Part shown: positions 20,750 to 29,358 of the stretch, piece after piece
Numbering within the stretch: position 1 is the first letter of the stretch
Layout: every line of letters begins with the position of its first letter
Notes under the pieces: generated by a model
What the model was told of the DNA's origin: nothing
The model's input: the letters and a program-made list of their open reading frames with translations, nothing else
Databases searched by the model: none
Source of the DNA: Streptomyces sp. NBC_00663
Lineage (GTDB): Bacteria > Actinomycetota > Actinomycetes > Streptomycetales > Streptomycetaceae
Length of the DNA stretch: 64,000 bases
Assembly (NCBI RefSeq): GCF_036226885.1
Contig: NZ_CP109027.1
Location: forward strand, 744,001-808,000
Direction: 5' to 3'
Program-made: the position numbers and the translations under genes

Positions 20750-21205
20750 ATGGCCCTGTGGGACCGCGTCAAGGAGTCCGCGTCGACGATGCAGACCCAG
20801 CTCATGGCGAAGAAGAACGACCTCAAGAGCGGCGCCTTCCGCGATGCCAGCATGGCCATGTGCGCGCTGGTGGCCGCCGCCGACGGCACGGTGGATCCGT
20901 CCGAGCGGCAGCGCGTCGCCCAGTTGATCGCCGGCAACGAGGTGCTCCAGAACTTCGACGCCATGGACCTTCAGCGGCGCTTCGACGAGAACCTGAACAA
21001 GCTCACCGCCGACTTCGCGTTCGGCAAGGTGAGCGTGCTCCAGGAGATCGGCAAGGCGAAGAAGAAGCCCGCCGAGGCGCGTGCCGTCATCCAGATCGGC
21101 ATCGTCATCGGCGGCGCCGACGGCGACTTCGACAAGACCGAGCAGGCCGTCGTCCGTGAGGCGTGTTTCGCCCTGGACCTGCCGCCGCACGAGTTCGACC
21201 TCTGA
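20750..21205 (+). CDS. TerB-family tellurite-resistance-like protein
   Basis: This 151-residue cytosolic protein is an all-helical TerB domain with the acidic metal-binding signatures ALVAAADGTVDPSE (about 45) and VIGGADGDFDKTE (about 125). GGGAG lies before ATG 20750. TerB proteins occur in calcium-dependent stress systems, usually with terD genes; here no other ter gene is adjacent. Function is unknown beyond the fold. Confidence 0.85.
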   Translation: MALWDRVKESASTMQTQLMAKKNDLKSGAFRDASMAMCALVAAADGTVDPSERQRVAQLIAGNEVLQNFDAMDLQRRFDENLNKLTADFAFGKVSVLQEIGKAKKKPAEARAVIQIGIVIGGADGDFDKTEQAVVREACFALDLPPHEFDL

Positions 21206-21228
21206 GTCCGGTGCCCGGCGACGCCTCG

Positions 21229-22161
21229 CTACAGGGGCGTCGCCGCGCGCAGGATGAGGACCATCGTCACCGCGGAGTTGGCGGACGACATCGCCGACGC
21301 CGCGGTCCCGGCGGCGGCCGCCCAGGCCGCCAGGCCCACCGCCGTGAACATCGACGGCCAGCTGCGCGGCGCGGGTGCCGGCCGCAGCAGGGCGGCCACC
21401 CGGCGCGGTACAGGGCCGGGCAGCGCGAACCCCGCGAGCGTGGGCACCGGTGTCCCGCGTGAGGCCAGGGCCGCCTTGCCGATCGCGCGCGCCACGGTGC
21501 GCCGGTCGCCGACGGCCCGCGCCGCCTCCTCGTCCGCCCAGCGCTCGGTCGTGTAGGCCACGGCCGTGCGCAGCGGCGCCAGGAACGGATTGGCGCGCGC
21601 CGCGAGTCGCGCGACGAGCAGGAACCGATGGTGACGGGCGGCCAGATGGGCCCGCTCGTGCGCGAACAGGGCCCGCCGCTCGGCGGGCCGCAACCCGGCC
21701 AGCAGCGCCGTCGTCACGACGATCCGGCCCCTGGCCCCACCGGGCAGGGCGTAGGCGTACGGCTCCTGCTCCGGCAGTACGACGACCTGCGCGCCCGGCA
21801 GCCCGCCCAGCGCCCGGTGGGCGCGCCGCCGTGTCCGGCCGTGCCGCCACAGGGTGCGCCCGCACACCATGGCGACAGCCAGCAGGACGGGGATGGCGGC
21901 CCGCCCGGCCACCTCGTCGTAGGGCACGGCCGCGCGGACCTCGGGGTCCGACCAGCCGTCCGGCAGCGGGTTGCCCGGCAGTTGTGCGGTGCCGACCACC
22001 ATCAGCAGCGCCAGGCAGACCGTGCTGCACACCGCCATCACCCCGGCCACGGCCGTCAGCAGCCGGGTGGCGAGGCGTGGATGCAGATGCTGCTCGGCCA
22101 GCCGCGCGATCGGCCAGGCCGTCAAGGGCAGGACCAGCGGCAGAAAGACAAACATCCCCAT
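21229..22161 (-). CDS. M56-family membrane metallopeptidase (BlaR1-like, no sensor domain)
   Basis: This 310-residue protein has N-terminal membrane helices, a zinc peptidase motif HERAH (about residue 165) with a downstream ERWADEEAARAVGD block, and a C-terminal helix. It lacks the penicillin-binding sensor of true BlaR1. It follows the BlaI-like gene by 6 bp. The pair probably works as a proteolytic switch: the peptidase triggers loss of the repressor. The inducer is unknown and no beta-lactamase gene is nearby. Confidence 0.88.
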   Translation of the reverse strand: MGMFVFLPLVLPLTAWPIARLAEQHLHPRLATRLLTAVAGVMAVCSTVCLALLMVVGTAQLPGNPLPDGWSDPEVRAAVPYDEVAGRAAIPVLLAVAMVCGRTLWRHGRTRRRAHRALGGLPGAQVVVLPEQEPYAYALPGGARGRIVVTTALLAGLRPAERRALFAHERAHLAARHHRFLLVARLAARANPFLAPLRTAVAYTTERWADEEAARAVGDRRTVARAIGKAALASRGTPVPTLAGFALPGPVPRRVAALLRPAPAPRSWPSMFTAVGLAAWAAAAGTAASAMSSANSAVTMVLILRAATPL

Positions 22162-22167
22162 GTGGTC

Positions 22168-22554
22168 TCAGTCTTCCCCTTCGCTCTCCGCCTGCCTCAG
22201 CAGTTCCCTCAGCAGTCGCTCGTCGTCGGGTTCGAGGGAGGTGACGAAGCTGGCGAGGACCGCCTCCCGGTCGCTCTCGCCGTCCAGCAGCTTGCGCATC
22301 CGGTGCGCGGCGAGTCCCGCCTCGTCCGACACCGGCGTCCAGGCGAAGGAGCGGCCCGCGCGCTCGCGGGTCACCGCTCCCTTGGCCAGCAGCCGGGTCA
22401 GGATCGTGATCACCGTCGTATAGGCCAGATCCCCGCCGAGACGCTCCTGCACCCAGCCCGCGGTCGCCGGTCCGTCCGCCGCCCGCAGAGCCGACAGGAC
22501 CTGTACCTCCAGCTCGCCCTGCCCCCGTCGCCGGGGACGCCGGTGATCCGTCAC
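22168..22554 (-). CDS. BlaI/MecI/CopY-family transcriptional repressor
   Basis: This 128-residue winged-helix repressor (GELEVQVLSALRAADGP, TTVITILTRLLAKGAV) is typical of BlaI. The start GTG 22554 has GGGAG 7 nt upstream. It is co-transcribed with the M56 peptidase, the standard BlaI/BlaR order in actinomycetes. The targets probably include its own operon. Confidence 0.9.
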   Translation of the reverse strand: MTDHRRPRRRGQGELEVQVLSALRAADGPATAGWVQERLGGDLAYTTVITILTRLLAKGAVTRERAGRSFAWTPVSDEAGLAAHRMRKLLDGESDREAVLASFVTSLEPDDERLLRELLRQAESEGED

Positions 22555-22583
22555 TCCCTGTCTCCCTTCCGCTGCCGCGCACG

Positions 22584-23168
22584 TCACGGGCGGTCCATCG
22601 TAAGGACACCCGGCGTCGGATCCGCGGGTCCGGGTGTCGAAAGGACGGAACGCACCGCGGCGATCCGGTCCGCGAGGTCGGCGGCGGGGATGTCCAGGAG
22701 TTCGTAGCCGAAGGCGCGGTAACTCTCCTCGTGAACCTTCTCGAACTCCAGCGACTCCTCGAAGCTGATGCGGCGTGCGCGGGTGGGTGCGCAGAAGCCG
22801 AGGTTGCGGACGAAGAACACCTGGCGTCGGTAGACGCGCTCGGTGGTGATCCGCTCGATCTCCGCGGTCAGCGACGGGGGAATCGGGCGGCCCAGGTACC
22901 GGGCGAGGGCGTGGGTGCAGATCGGTGACCGGTCGTACACCTGCGCCGGGCCGGTGGCGGGAGCCGCCAGCTGCCGTGCCTTCTGCATCGCCACGATGTC
23001 GTCCAGGAACGACGCCCGGGTCCACGGCTCGTCCTCGCCCCGGGCCTGGGCCAGGGCGATGACGGCGGTGGCCGCCTCCTCCACGACCGGATGGCCGAGG
23101 TCGGCCAGACCGCGCAGGATCGAGGTCTTTCCGGCACCGGGGGTGCCGGTGAGGATGTATCGGCGCAT
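22584..23168 (-). CDS. P-loop AAA ATPase/kinase-like protein
   Basis: This 194-residue protein has Walker A GTPGAGKT (about residue 9) and the AAA_28-type blocks VVEEAATAVIALAQARGEDEPW, abbreviated here to its start VVEEAATAVI, and YDRSPICTHALARYLGRP. The family includes predicted small-molecule or nucleotide kinases; the substrate is unknown. ATG 23168 is preferred over an in-frame TTG at 23180; neither has a strong ribosome site. Confidence 0.75.
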   Translation of the reverse strand: MRRYILTGTPGAGKTSILRGLADLGHPVVEEAATAVIALAQARGEDEPWTRASFLDDIVAMQKARQLAAPATGPAQVYDRSPICTHALARYLGRPIPPSLTAEIERITTERVYRRQVFFVRNLGFCAPTRARRISFEESLEFEKVHEESYRAFGYELLDIPAADLADRIAAVRSVLSTPGPADPTPGVLTMDRP

Positions 23169-23346
23169 GGTCGCTCGCAAGGGTGAGGGGCCGTCAGCTG
23201 CTCGGACGCGTGGCGGGTCGGCGTCGCCGTGTGGCCCGGAGACGGGCGAAGTCGGCGGAGGATTCCCGCGGTTCCTGGACGAGAAGGTCGAGGCTCGCGT
23301 CGTCAGGGTAGCCGGTGCGGGCGTGGTGGGCGTCGGCGACGGCCGC

Positions 23347-23381
23347 GGCTGACCGGCGGGCGCATGCCGCGCCGGTCAGCC
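23347..23381 (-). terminator. Terminator of the mannanase gene
   Basis: GGCTGACCGGCG (23347-23358) and CGCCGGTCAGCC (23370-23381) form a perfect 12-bp stem with an 11-nt loop, 32 bp past the mannanase stop. Confidence 0.75.
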
Positions 23382-23412
23382 CGGAGTACCGGTGGTCAGC
23401 CGGAACGAGGGA

Positions 23413-25083
23413 TCAACTGGTCGCGCAGGTACTGCCGTTGAGCGTGAAGGCGGTCGGTGCCGCGTTGGTCGTGCCCTTGGCGCCGATGAAGCCGACGGTG
23501 ACCGAACCGGCGGCGGCGATGCTGGACGTGTACGAGGCGGGGGTGACGGTGACGTTGGCACCGCTCTGGGTCGGGGTGCCGCCCCACATGTTGGAGACCG
23601 TCTGGCCGTTGGCGAAGGAGAAGCCGAGGGTCCAGCCGTTGATGGCGGTGGTGCCGGTGTTGCGGACCGTGATCTCACCCTGGAAGCCGCCCGGCCACTC
23701 CCCCACGATCCGGTAGCCGACCGCGCAGTTGAGCACCGGGGCCTTGCCGGTCGTGACGTTCACGGTCGCCGATCGGGTTGAGCGGTTGCCCGCCGCGTCC
23801 CGGGCGTAGACGGCGAAGGTGTACGCCGTCTCCGCCGAAAGCCCCGTCACCGTCACCGAGTTGGTGGTGGAGGCGGCGACCTTGGTCTCGGTGCCGGCGC
23901 CGACCCGGACGACGTCGTAGCCGGCGACGCCGACGTTGTCGGTGGAGGCGGTCCAGGTGAGGGCCGCGGAGGTGGCCGTCACCGCGGAGGCGCTCGGGGT
24001 GCCGGGGGTGGTGGGGGCCTGGGCGTCGCCGGAGCCGCCGCCATAGACGGTGGCTTCCTTCGCGGTCTGGGCGATGCCGTTGGTGCCGTTGAAGATGCGC
24101 TGGCCCCAGGAACTCAGCTGGTTCGGGTCGAAGTCGATCGCGAGGTCGAGGATCGGGTCGGTGTTGCCGCTCCACGACCAGGCCAGATACCCGAGGTCGA
24201 GCTGCTCGGCGGTGGCCATCATGGTGTCCTCGTCCGGGTCGCCCCACTGGTCGGCCGGACCGCCGAACTCACCGATGAGAATGGGGAGTTTGGCATTGAC
24301 GAAGGCGTTGAGGTAGTCGGTGATCTCCGCGGCGGTGTCGAAGACGCTGTACATGTGGATCGAGAAGATCAGGTTGCCGGTGGTGTCGGCGTTGTAGACG
24401 GTCTGGGCGTTGGTGCGCATGACCTGCTGCCAGTCCTGGCCCCAGTTGGGGGCGTCCACCATGATCGTGTGCTCGAACCCGGCGTTGCGCAGTTTCTTGA
24501 TCGCGGCGACGGTGGGGTCGGTCCAGCCCTCGGGGCTGGTGTTGCCCCAGGGCTCGTTGCCGATGTTGATGATGATGTAGTTCTCCTGGCCGGCGAGCAC
24601 GTTCTTCAGGCCGATCCAGTAGTCGGCGGCCTGGTCGAGCGTGCCGGCCGCGCTGTCCTCGCCGTAGCCGGTGGTGTCGTGCACCTCCAGGACACAGATG
24701 AGCCGGTTGGCCTTGCACTGGGTGACAACGTTGGCAACGTCCGTCGCGGTGTTGGCGGTCCAGCGGTGGCCGTCGGCCAGGACGACCCGGACGGCGTTGG
24801 CGCCGAGCGCCTTGATGTCGGACAGCGACTGTGTCTCGTTCGGGTACCAGGTGTGGGCGTGGTTGACGCCGCGCATCACGAAGTCGTTGCCGTTGCCTTC
24901 GAGCAGCCGGCCGTTGCTGATGTGGAGGCCGGTGGCCTGGGTGCCCGGCGGCTCGGCCTGGGCGTGGGCGGCGGCCGGCCAGAGAGCGCCGAGCAGGACG
25001 AGCCCGAGGAGGGCTGCCGCCAGTCGGGCGAGGAGGCTCGAATGCGTCGTGCTGTTTCTTGTCGTGCTTCTTGTTCTTCTCAC
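23413..25083 (-). CDS. Secreted beta-mannanase, GH5 (subfamily 8-like) with FN3 and CBM2
   Basis: This 556-residue secreted enzyme has a twin-Arg-poor Sec signal (1 to about 42, ending AHAQA), a GH5 barrel (about 45-345), a fibronectin-III linker (about 358-440) and a C-terminal cellulose-binding CBM2 (about 450-556, Cys at both ends). Catalytic residues appear as E177 (acid/base, NIGNEP) and E272 (nucleophile, IGEFGG). The stretches MRGVNHAHTWYP and LICVLEVHDTTGYGE are hallmarks of Streptomyces endo-1,4-beta-mannanases. It is monocistronic with a perfect CebR box 54 bp upstream, so cello-oligosaccharide induction is expected. Confidence 0.92.
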   Translation of the reverse strand: MRRTRSTTRNSTTHSSLLARLAAALLGLVLLGALWPAAAHAQAEPPGTQATGLHISNGRLLEGNGNDFVMRGVNHAHTWYPNETQSLSDIKALGANAVRVVLADGHRWTANTATDVANVVTQCKANRLICVLEVHDTTGYGEDSAAGTLDQAADYWIGLKNVLAGQENYIIINIGNEPWGNTSPEGWTDPTVAAIKKLRNAGFEHTIMVDAPNWGQDWQQVMRTNAQTVYNADTTGNLIFSIHMYSVFDTAAEITDYLNAFVNAKLPILIGEFGGPADQWGDPDEDTMMATAEQLDLGYLAWSWSGNTDPILDLAIDFDPNQLSSWGQRIFNGTNGIAQTAKEATVYGGGSGDAQAPTTPGTPSASAVTATSAALTWTASTDNVGVAGYDVVRVGAGTETKVAASTTNSVTVTGLSAETAYTFAVYARDAAGNRSTRSATVNVTTGKAPVLNCAVGYRIVGEWPGGFQGEITVRNTGTTAINGWTLGFSFANGQTVSNMWGGTPTQSGANVTVTPASYTSSIAAAGSVTVGFIGAKGTTNAAPTAFTLNGSTCATS

Positions 25084-25136
25084 TGCGACTCCTGGGAGTG
25101 AGCGCCAAGAAACTCAGGCATGGGAGGAGAGCGATA

Positions 25137-25150
25137 TGGGAGCGCTCCCA
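25137..25150. promoter_or_regulatory. CebR operator
   Basis: TGGGAGCGCTCCCA is a perfect 14-bp palindrome and matches the canonical CebR-binding box of Streptomyces cellulose-utilisation genes. It lies just upstream of the mannanase gene. Confidence 0.88.
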
Positions 25151-25232
25151 TACAACCGATCGCGCCAGGTACACGTCAAGGGAATGCGCAAAGACCACTG
25201 GATGACCCATAGATGGTCGACACTGCGCCGGC

Positions 25233-26915
25233 TCAGCCGCAGCACCCGTCTCCGCCGCCGTTCCCCGTCACCGCGTCGAGCCGGCAGAAGCAGGACGCCT
25301 CGATCGGCACGTCCGCCAGCGCGACCGCGAACTTCAGCTGCTGGGCGACGATCCGCGCCTCCTCCGTCTTCCCGAGCCGGACCAGGCACTCGTGGAAGCC
25401 GTGCAGCGCCCAGACGTTGCCGGGGTGCTGGACAGCTCGGGGCAGCGTGTCGTCGAGGCCCAGGTCGGCGCGGTAGACCACCTCGGCCTCCGCGACCCGC
25501 CCCTGTTCCAGGAGCAGGGCTCCGTAGGCGTGCCGGGCGGGCTGCATCCAGCCCCACGGCTCGTCGTAGGGCAGGGCGTCGGCGAGTGCGATCGACCGTT
25601 CCAGTGCGGTGAAGGCGGTGTCGAAGTCGCCCTTGCGGTAGGCGAGTTCACCGTCGAGCATCGCGGAGGCGATGGCGAGGATGTCGGCGCAGGTGTTGTT
25701 GAACAGCATGCGCGTCCCGGGGACGCGGGCCACCGCCGCACGGAACGAGGTCCGTTCGGCCTCGGCCTCGGGGAGGCGGCCGAGGGCGGACAGGGCGACC
25801 CCGCGGGCGTAGTGGAGCATCGCGGTCGTCACGCAGTACAGCTCCGGGTCGGCGGGCAGCGGCAGTTGGAGGATGTCGGCCCAGCGGCCGAAGCGGATCA
25901 GCACATGGACCCGCATGGCGAGGAAGCCCTCCAGCCAGTCGGCCATGGGCGGGCTCTGCACACGCAGCAGGCCCTCCGGGATCGACGCCTCCAGTTCGGC
26001 GGCGGTCTCCAGGGCGACCCGGGACTGGCCGAGGAACATCGCGCCGTAGATCTTGAAGTGGTAGTTGTGCGACCGGTACAGGGTGTAGAAGTTCATCGCC
26101 CCCGCCCGTTCCCGGTACTTCTCGTCGGCGGCGATGGCCGCGCTGTTGTCCGACACGACCCTGCGGTAGTCACCGCACAGCACGTCCAGGTGGGACGGCA
26201 TGTGCTGGAGGTGCCCCGCGTCGGGCACCAGGCCGCGCAGCCGGTCGGCGACGGGCAGGGCCGCCTCCGGGGTCGGGGACATCTCCATCAGATGGACGTA
26301 CAGGTGCAGCACGCCCGGGTGCCGTGCGCCGGCGTCCGCGGCGAGCGCACGGTCGAGCACCGCCTTGGCCGCCAAGGCGCGCGAGCCGTCCGCCGGTTCG
26401 CCGGTCCTCAGGTCCCACAGCTGCCAAGGGGTCAGGTTCATCAGGGCGTCGGCGTACAGCGCGGCGATGTCGGTGTCGTCGGGGGCGAGTTCATGGACGG
26501 CCCGCATGCTGTCGGCGTAGGGCTCGTTCCACACCGCGCAGTCCGCCACCGGCTTCGCCTGCGGATAGCGGGCGCGCAGCGCCTCGATCAGGGCCCGCTC
26601 CACGGGGGTGGCGCCGGTCCGCGCCTTCTCGTGCGCCCGCTCGACCGCGGCGTGGGTGCGCTCGACGGTCCGGGCGAGGTCGTCGCCGTCGAAGAACTCC
26701 CACGGCTTGTTGTAGTTGGGGCCCAGCGCATACGCGATGCCCCAGTGGGCCATGGCGCAGTCGGGATCGGCCTCGGCGGCGGCCTCGAAGCACCTGACGG
26801 CCTCCTCGTGATGGAAGGCGTACGTCCACACCAGCCCCCGGTCGAACCAGAGTTGGGCCTCCGGCGAGCTGGTGGTCACGGTGCGGGTGTGGGTGCCGAG
26901 GTCGTAGTAGTCCAT
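25233..26915 (-). CDS. Tetratricopeptide-repeat protein
   Basis: This 560-residue soluble protein contains scattered TPR-like helices (EEAVRCFEAAAEADPDCAMAHWGIAYALG near the N-terminus, shown in full only as its core AAAEADPDCAMAHWGIAYAL, and others at about 430-530). The C-terminus is Cys-rich (CFCRL and a final GDGCCG), which could bind metal. The start is ATG 26915 with GGGGGAA upstream; a longer open frame overlaps the methyltransferase gene and is not real. No enzymatic domain is recognisable; homologues are common, uncharacterised actinobacterial proteins. Confidence 0.75.
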   Translation of the reverse strand: MDYYDLGTHTRTVTTSSPEAQLWFDRGLVWTYAFHHEEAVRCFEAAAEADPDCAMAHWGIAYALGPNYNKPWEFFDGDDLARTVERTHAAVERAHEKARTGATPVERALIEALRARYPQAKPVADCAVWNEPYADSMRAVHELAPDDTDIAALYADALMNLTPWQLWDLRTGEPADGSRALAAKAVLDRALAADAGARHPGVLHLYVHLMEMSPTPEAALPVADRLRGLVPDAGHLQHMPSHLDVLCGDYRRVVSDNSAAIAADEKYRERAGAMNFYTLYRSHNYHFKIYGAMFLGQSRVALETAAELEASIPEGLLRVQSPPMADWLEGFLAMRVHVLIRFGRWADILQLPLPADPELYCVTTAMLHYARGVALSALGRLPEAEAERTSFRAAVARVPGTRMLFNNTCADILAIASAMLDGELAYRKGDFDTAFTALERSIALADALPYDEPWGWMQPARHAYGALLLEQGRVAEAEVVYRADLGLDDTLPRAVQHPGNVWALHGFHECLVRLGKTEEARIVAQQLKFAVALADVPIEASCFCRLDAVTGNGGGDGCCG

Positions 26916-26955
26916 GGGGTTCCCCCGAGCGCGAGCCAGGTCTGGATGCGTGACG

Positions 26956-28113
26956 TTACAGGGCATTTCGCCCCCGACACGCCGACATGGAGGGGTGGAC
27001 GGCCAGGCGCCACAGGGAGGTGACTTCAGCGGCTCGCGCGGCGTGCAGCGGGTCGTTGGTGTCCCTCGACCGGGGGTGCCGCGGCCGGGTGTCGATGCGG
27101 TCCACGACGCGAAGACCGGCTGCCTCGACGGCGGTGAGCAGTTCGCCGCGGGTCCTGAGGCCGAGGTGCTCCGCGAGGTCGGAGAGGACGAGCCATCCCT
27201 CGCCGCCCGGGGCGAGGTGGTCCGCCAGGCCGTCCAGGAAGCCGTGCAGCATCGCGCCGTCGGGGTCGTACACGCCCTGCTCGACGGCGGACGTGGGCCG
27301 GGCCGGCAACCAGGGCGGGTTGCACACGACGAGGTCGGCGCGGCCTTCCGGGAACAGGGCGGGGCCCACGACCTCGACCCGCCCGGTGAGTCCCAGCCGC
27401 CGCACGTTGTCGCGGGCGCAGGACAGGGCGCGCGGCGCGATGTCCGTGGCCACGACGCGTTCGACACCGCGCCCGGCCAGGACGGCGGCGAGCACCCCGG
27501 TCCCCGTGCCGAGGTCGAAGGCGGTCCGGCAGGGCACGGCCGCGGGCAGCGGCGCCCGTGCGACGAGGTCGACGTACTCGCCCCTGACCGGGGAGAAGAC
27601 ACCGTAGTGCGGGTGGACGCGGGCGCCGAGGGCCGGTACTTCGACCCCCTTCGCCCGCCACTCCCGCGCGCCGATGACACCGAGCAGCTCCGTCAGAGCG
27701 ACCGCCATGGACCCGTCCGGCGGGCCGTACGCCTCGGTGCACGCCCGCCGCACGTCGGGTGCCCGGCGCAGGGCCAGGCTGTGGTCGTCCTCCAGCAGCA
27801 CGATCAGCCTGCCCAGGACACGGGCGCGATGGCCGCGCGCCCGGCGGTGCAGATGAAAGGACTCCTCCGGGGTGGTGCCGGGACGGGCCGGTCGACCGTC
27901 GACGCGGCGGCGCATCGCGTTCAGCAGGTGACGTGCGTGGGGGAAGTCGCCCCGCCACAGCAACGCCGTGCCCTCGCAGGCGAGTCGGTAGGCGGTGGCG
28001 GCTTTCGTCCGGTCGTCGGCGACGACGATCCGGCGGGGCGGTGGGGCGGCGCTCTCGGAGTGCCAGTGGGCGGATCGGGCGGCGTGGTCTTCGGTCCAGT
28101 GGATCGTGGACAC
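26956..28113 (-). CDS. Class I SAM-dependent methyltransferase with NPPW motif
   Basis: This 385-residue protein has the SAM-binding motif TAFDLGTGTGVLAAVLA (about 195) and NPPW (about 265), the signature of N-methylation of amide or exocyclic amino groups (HemK/RsmC class). The first 170 residues are an extra helical region. The start is GTG 28113 with GGAG upstream. It lies 40 bp upstream of the TPR gene on the same strand. The target (protein, rRNA or small molecule) is unknown. Confidence 0.82.
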   Translation of the reverse strand: MSTIHWTEDHAARSAHWHSESAAPPPRRIVVADDRTKAATAYRLACEGTALLWRGDFPHARHLLNAMRRRVDGRPARPGTTPEESFHLHRRARGHRARVLGRLIVLLEDDHSLALRRAPDVRRACTEAYGPPDGSMAVALTELLGVIGAREWRAKGVEVPALGARVHPHYGVFSPVRGEYVDLVARAPLPAAVPCRTAFDLGTGTGVLAAVLAGRGVERVVATDIAPRALSCARDNVRRLGLTGRVEVVGPALFPEGRADLVVCNPPWLPARPTSAVEQGVYDPDGAMLHGFLDGLADHLAPGGEGWLVLSDLAEHLGLRTRGELLTAVEAAGLRVVDRIDTRPRHPRSRDTNDPLHAARAAEVTSLWRLAVHPSMSACRGRNAL

Positions 28114-28408
28114 GGAGGTACTCCTCGTGTTCGAACGTGCGGGGGCACGAAGAGCACTTCGACGAGGAGCAGCACCGACGGCCCGTGCTACGGCACGGGC
28201 TCGGGGATCGGGGCAGGTGAAACTACGGCTCCCGCGTCGAAGCGCGCGAGGAGACGTCGCCCAGAACCATGCCGAGTGTCACGAGGGGTCCTTCCGGAGA
28301 GATGACGTACGAGGCTCGCACGGCGTCCCGCGTCCGGGCAAACCGTGTCGGTCTCCGGGCGCCGAAAACCCGTTGCGGCGGCCCGCGGCCCCCAGGACCC
28401 TGGCCCTC
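28114..28408. other. Intergenic region without a convincing gene
   Basis: This 295-bp divergent spacer separates the methyltransferase and the acetyltransferase. Short open frames exist on both strands but none has a start codon with a ribosome site, and none resembles a known family. Promoters for both genes must lie here. Confidence 0.5.
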
Positions 28409-29335
28409 ATGCCTTACCTTCAGCGCCCCGCCGGGCTCGCCGACGCGCCCGCGATCACCGAGCTGCTCAATGTCGTGGACGAGATCGAGATCGGCCGGCG
28501 TGAGACCGACCTCGCCACGGTGGAGGCCGATCTGCGGCATCCCGAGGTCGATCTGGAGCGCGACTCCTGGCTGACCTTCGACGGGGAGAGGCTGGTGGCG
28601 TACGGGCTGCTGTGGGACGACTCCGGGAACGAGCGGATCGACGTCGACCACTACGTCCTGCCCGACCACCAGCGGGCCGGGGCACAGATCCTCGACGCCC
28701 TCCAGATCAGGGCCCTTGCCCGGGCCCGGGCGAACGGTGCCGCCAAGGCCGTCGTCCATCTGCACCTCAACACCCGGCCGACGCTGGACACTTCGCTCCT
28801 CGATGAGCGCGGCTGGTACGTCGTACGGCGCTACCACGTGCTGCGACGGCCCCTCGACCGGGCCGAGGACCGTGCGCCGCAGCTGCCCCAAGGCGTGCAC
28901 ATCCGCCCCTGCACCGCCGAGGCGGACCGGCGGCGCGCCCATCGGCTCTACCAGTCCACCTTCGCCGAGCACTTCGACTTCCAGCCGCGTACGTACGACC
29001 AGTGGCTGCACGACATCGACGCCGAGCGCCTCGACTGGTCACTGGTGTGGCTCGTCGACACCGAGGAGCTGGGGGACACCGGGTTCCTGATCGCGCGGGA
29101 CGATCGCGAGGCGATGGGGTGGATCCGCAGTGTCGGGGTGTCGCGGGAGGCGCGCGGAAGGGGACTGGGCGGGCTGCTGCTCCGGCAGGCCTTCGCCGCG
29201 TTCGCCGCGCGGGGCCGGGACACCGTGGGGCTGGGCGTGGACACGGCCAACGCGACCGGCGCGCCCGAACTGTACGGGCGCAACGGGCTGAGCCTCCACT
29301 ACGCGGTCGATACTTGGGAAACGGTTCTGACCTGA
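28409..29335 (+). CDS. GNAT-family acetyltransferase, tandem domains
   Basis: This 308-residue protein has two GNAT-like halves; the second contains the acetyl-CoA loop GVSREARGRGLGGLLLRQAF (about residues 240-260, Q/RxxGxG/A type) and a C-terminal GAPELYGRNGLS block. Mycothiol synthase has a similar two-domain layout, but the sequence does not identify it as MshD. The start is ATG 28409. The next gene starts 23 bp later. Confidence 0.8.
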   Translation: MPYLQRPAGLADAPAITELLNVVDEIEIGRRETDLATVEADLRHPEVDLERDSWLTFDGERLVAYGLLWDDSGNERIDVDHYVLPDHQRAGAQILDALQIRALARARANGAAKAVVHLHLNTRPTLDTSLLDERGWYVVRRYHVLRRPLDRAEDRAPQLPQGVHIRPCTAEADRRRAHRLYQSTFAEHFDFQPRTYDQWLHDIDAERLDWSLVWLVDTEELGDTGFLIARDDREAMGWIRSVGVSREARGRGLGGLLLRQAFAAFAARGRDTVGLGVDTANATGAPELYGRNGLSLHYAVDTWETVLT

Positions 29336-29358
29336 TCGTCGCGGCGAAAGGTGCGTGC

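Noticed and set aside
23194-23346. Coding-like minus-strand stretch ending at 23194, with a readable segment YPDDASLDLLVQEPRESSAD
   Set aside because: It has high third-position GC but no start codon and overlaps the mannanase terminator at its upstream end. It may be a gene relic, but no family could be named.
28139-28305. Frame containing GPCYGTGSGIGAGETT that looked like a peptide-natural-product core
   Set aside because: No start codon with ribosome site, no modifying enzyme of the lanthipeptide or thiopeptide type beside it; the adjacent methyltransferases are generic.
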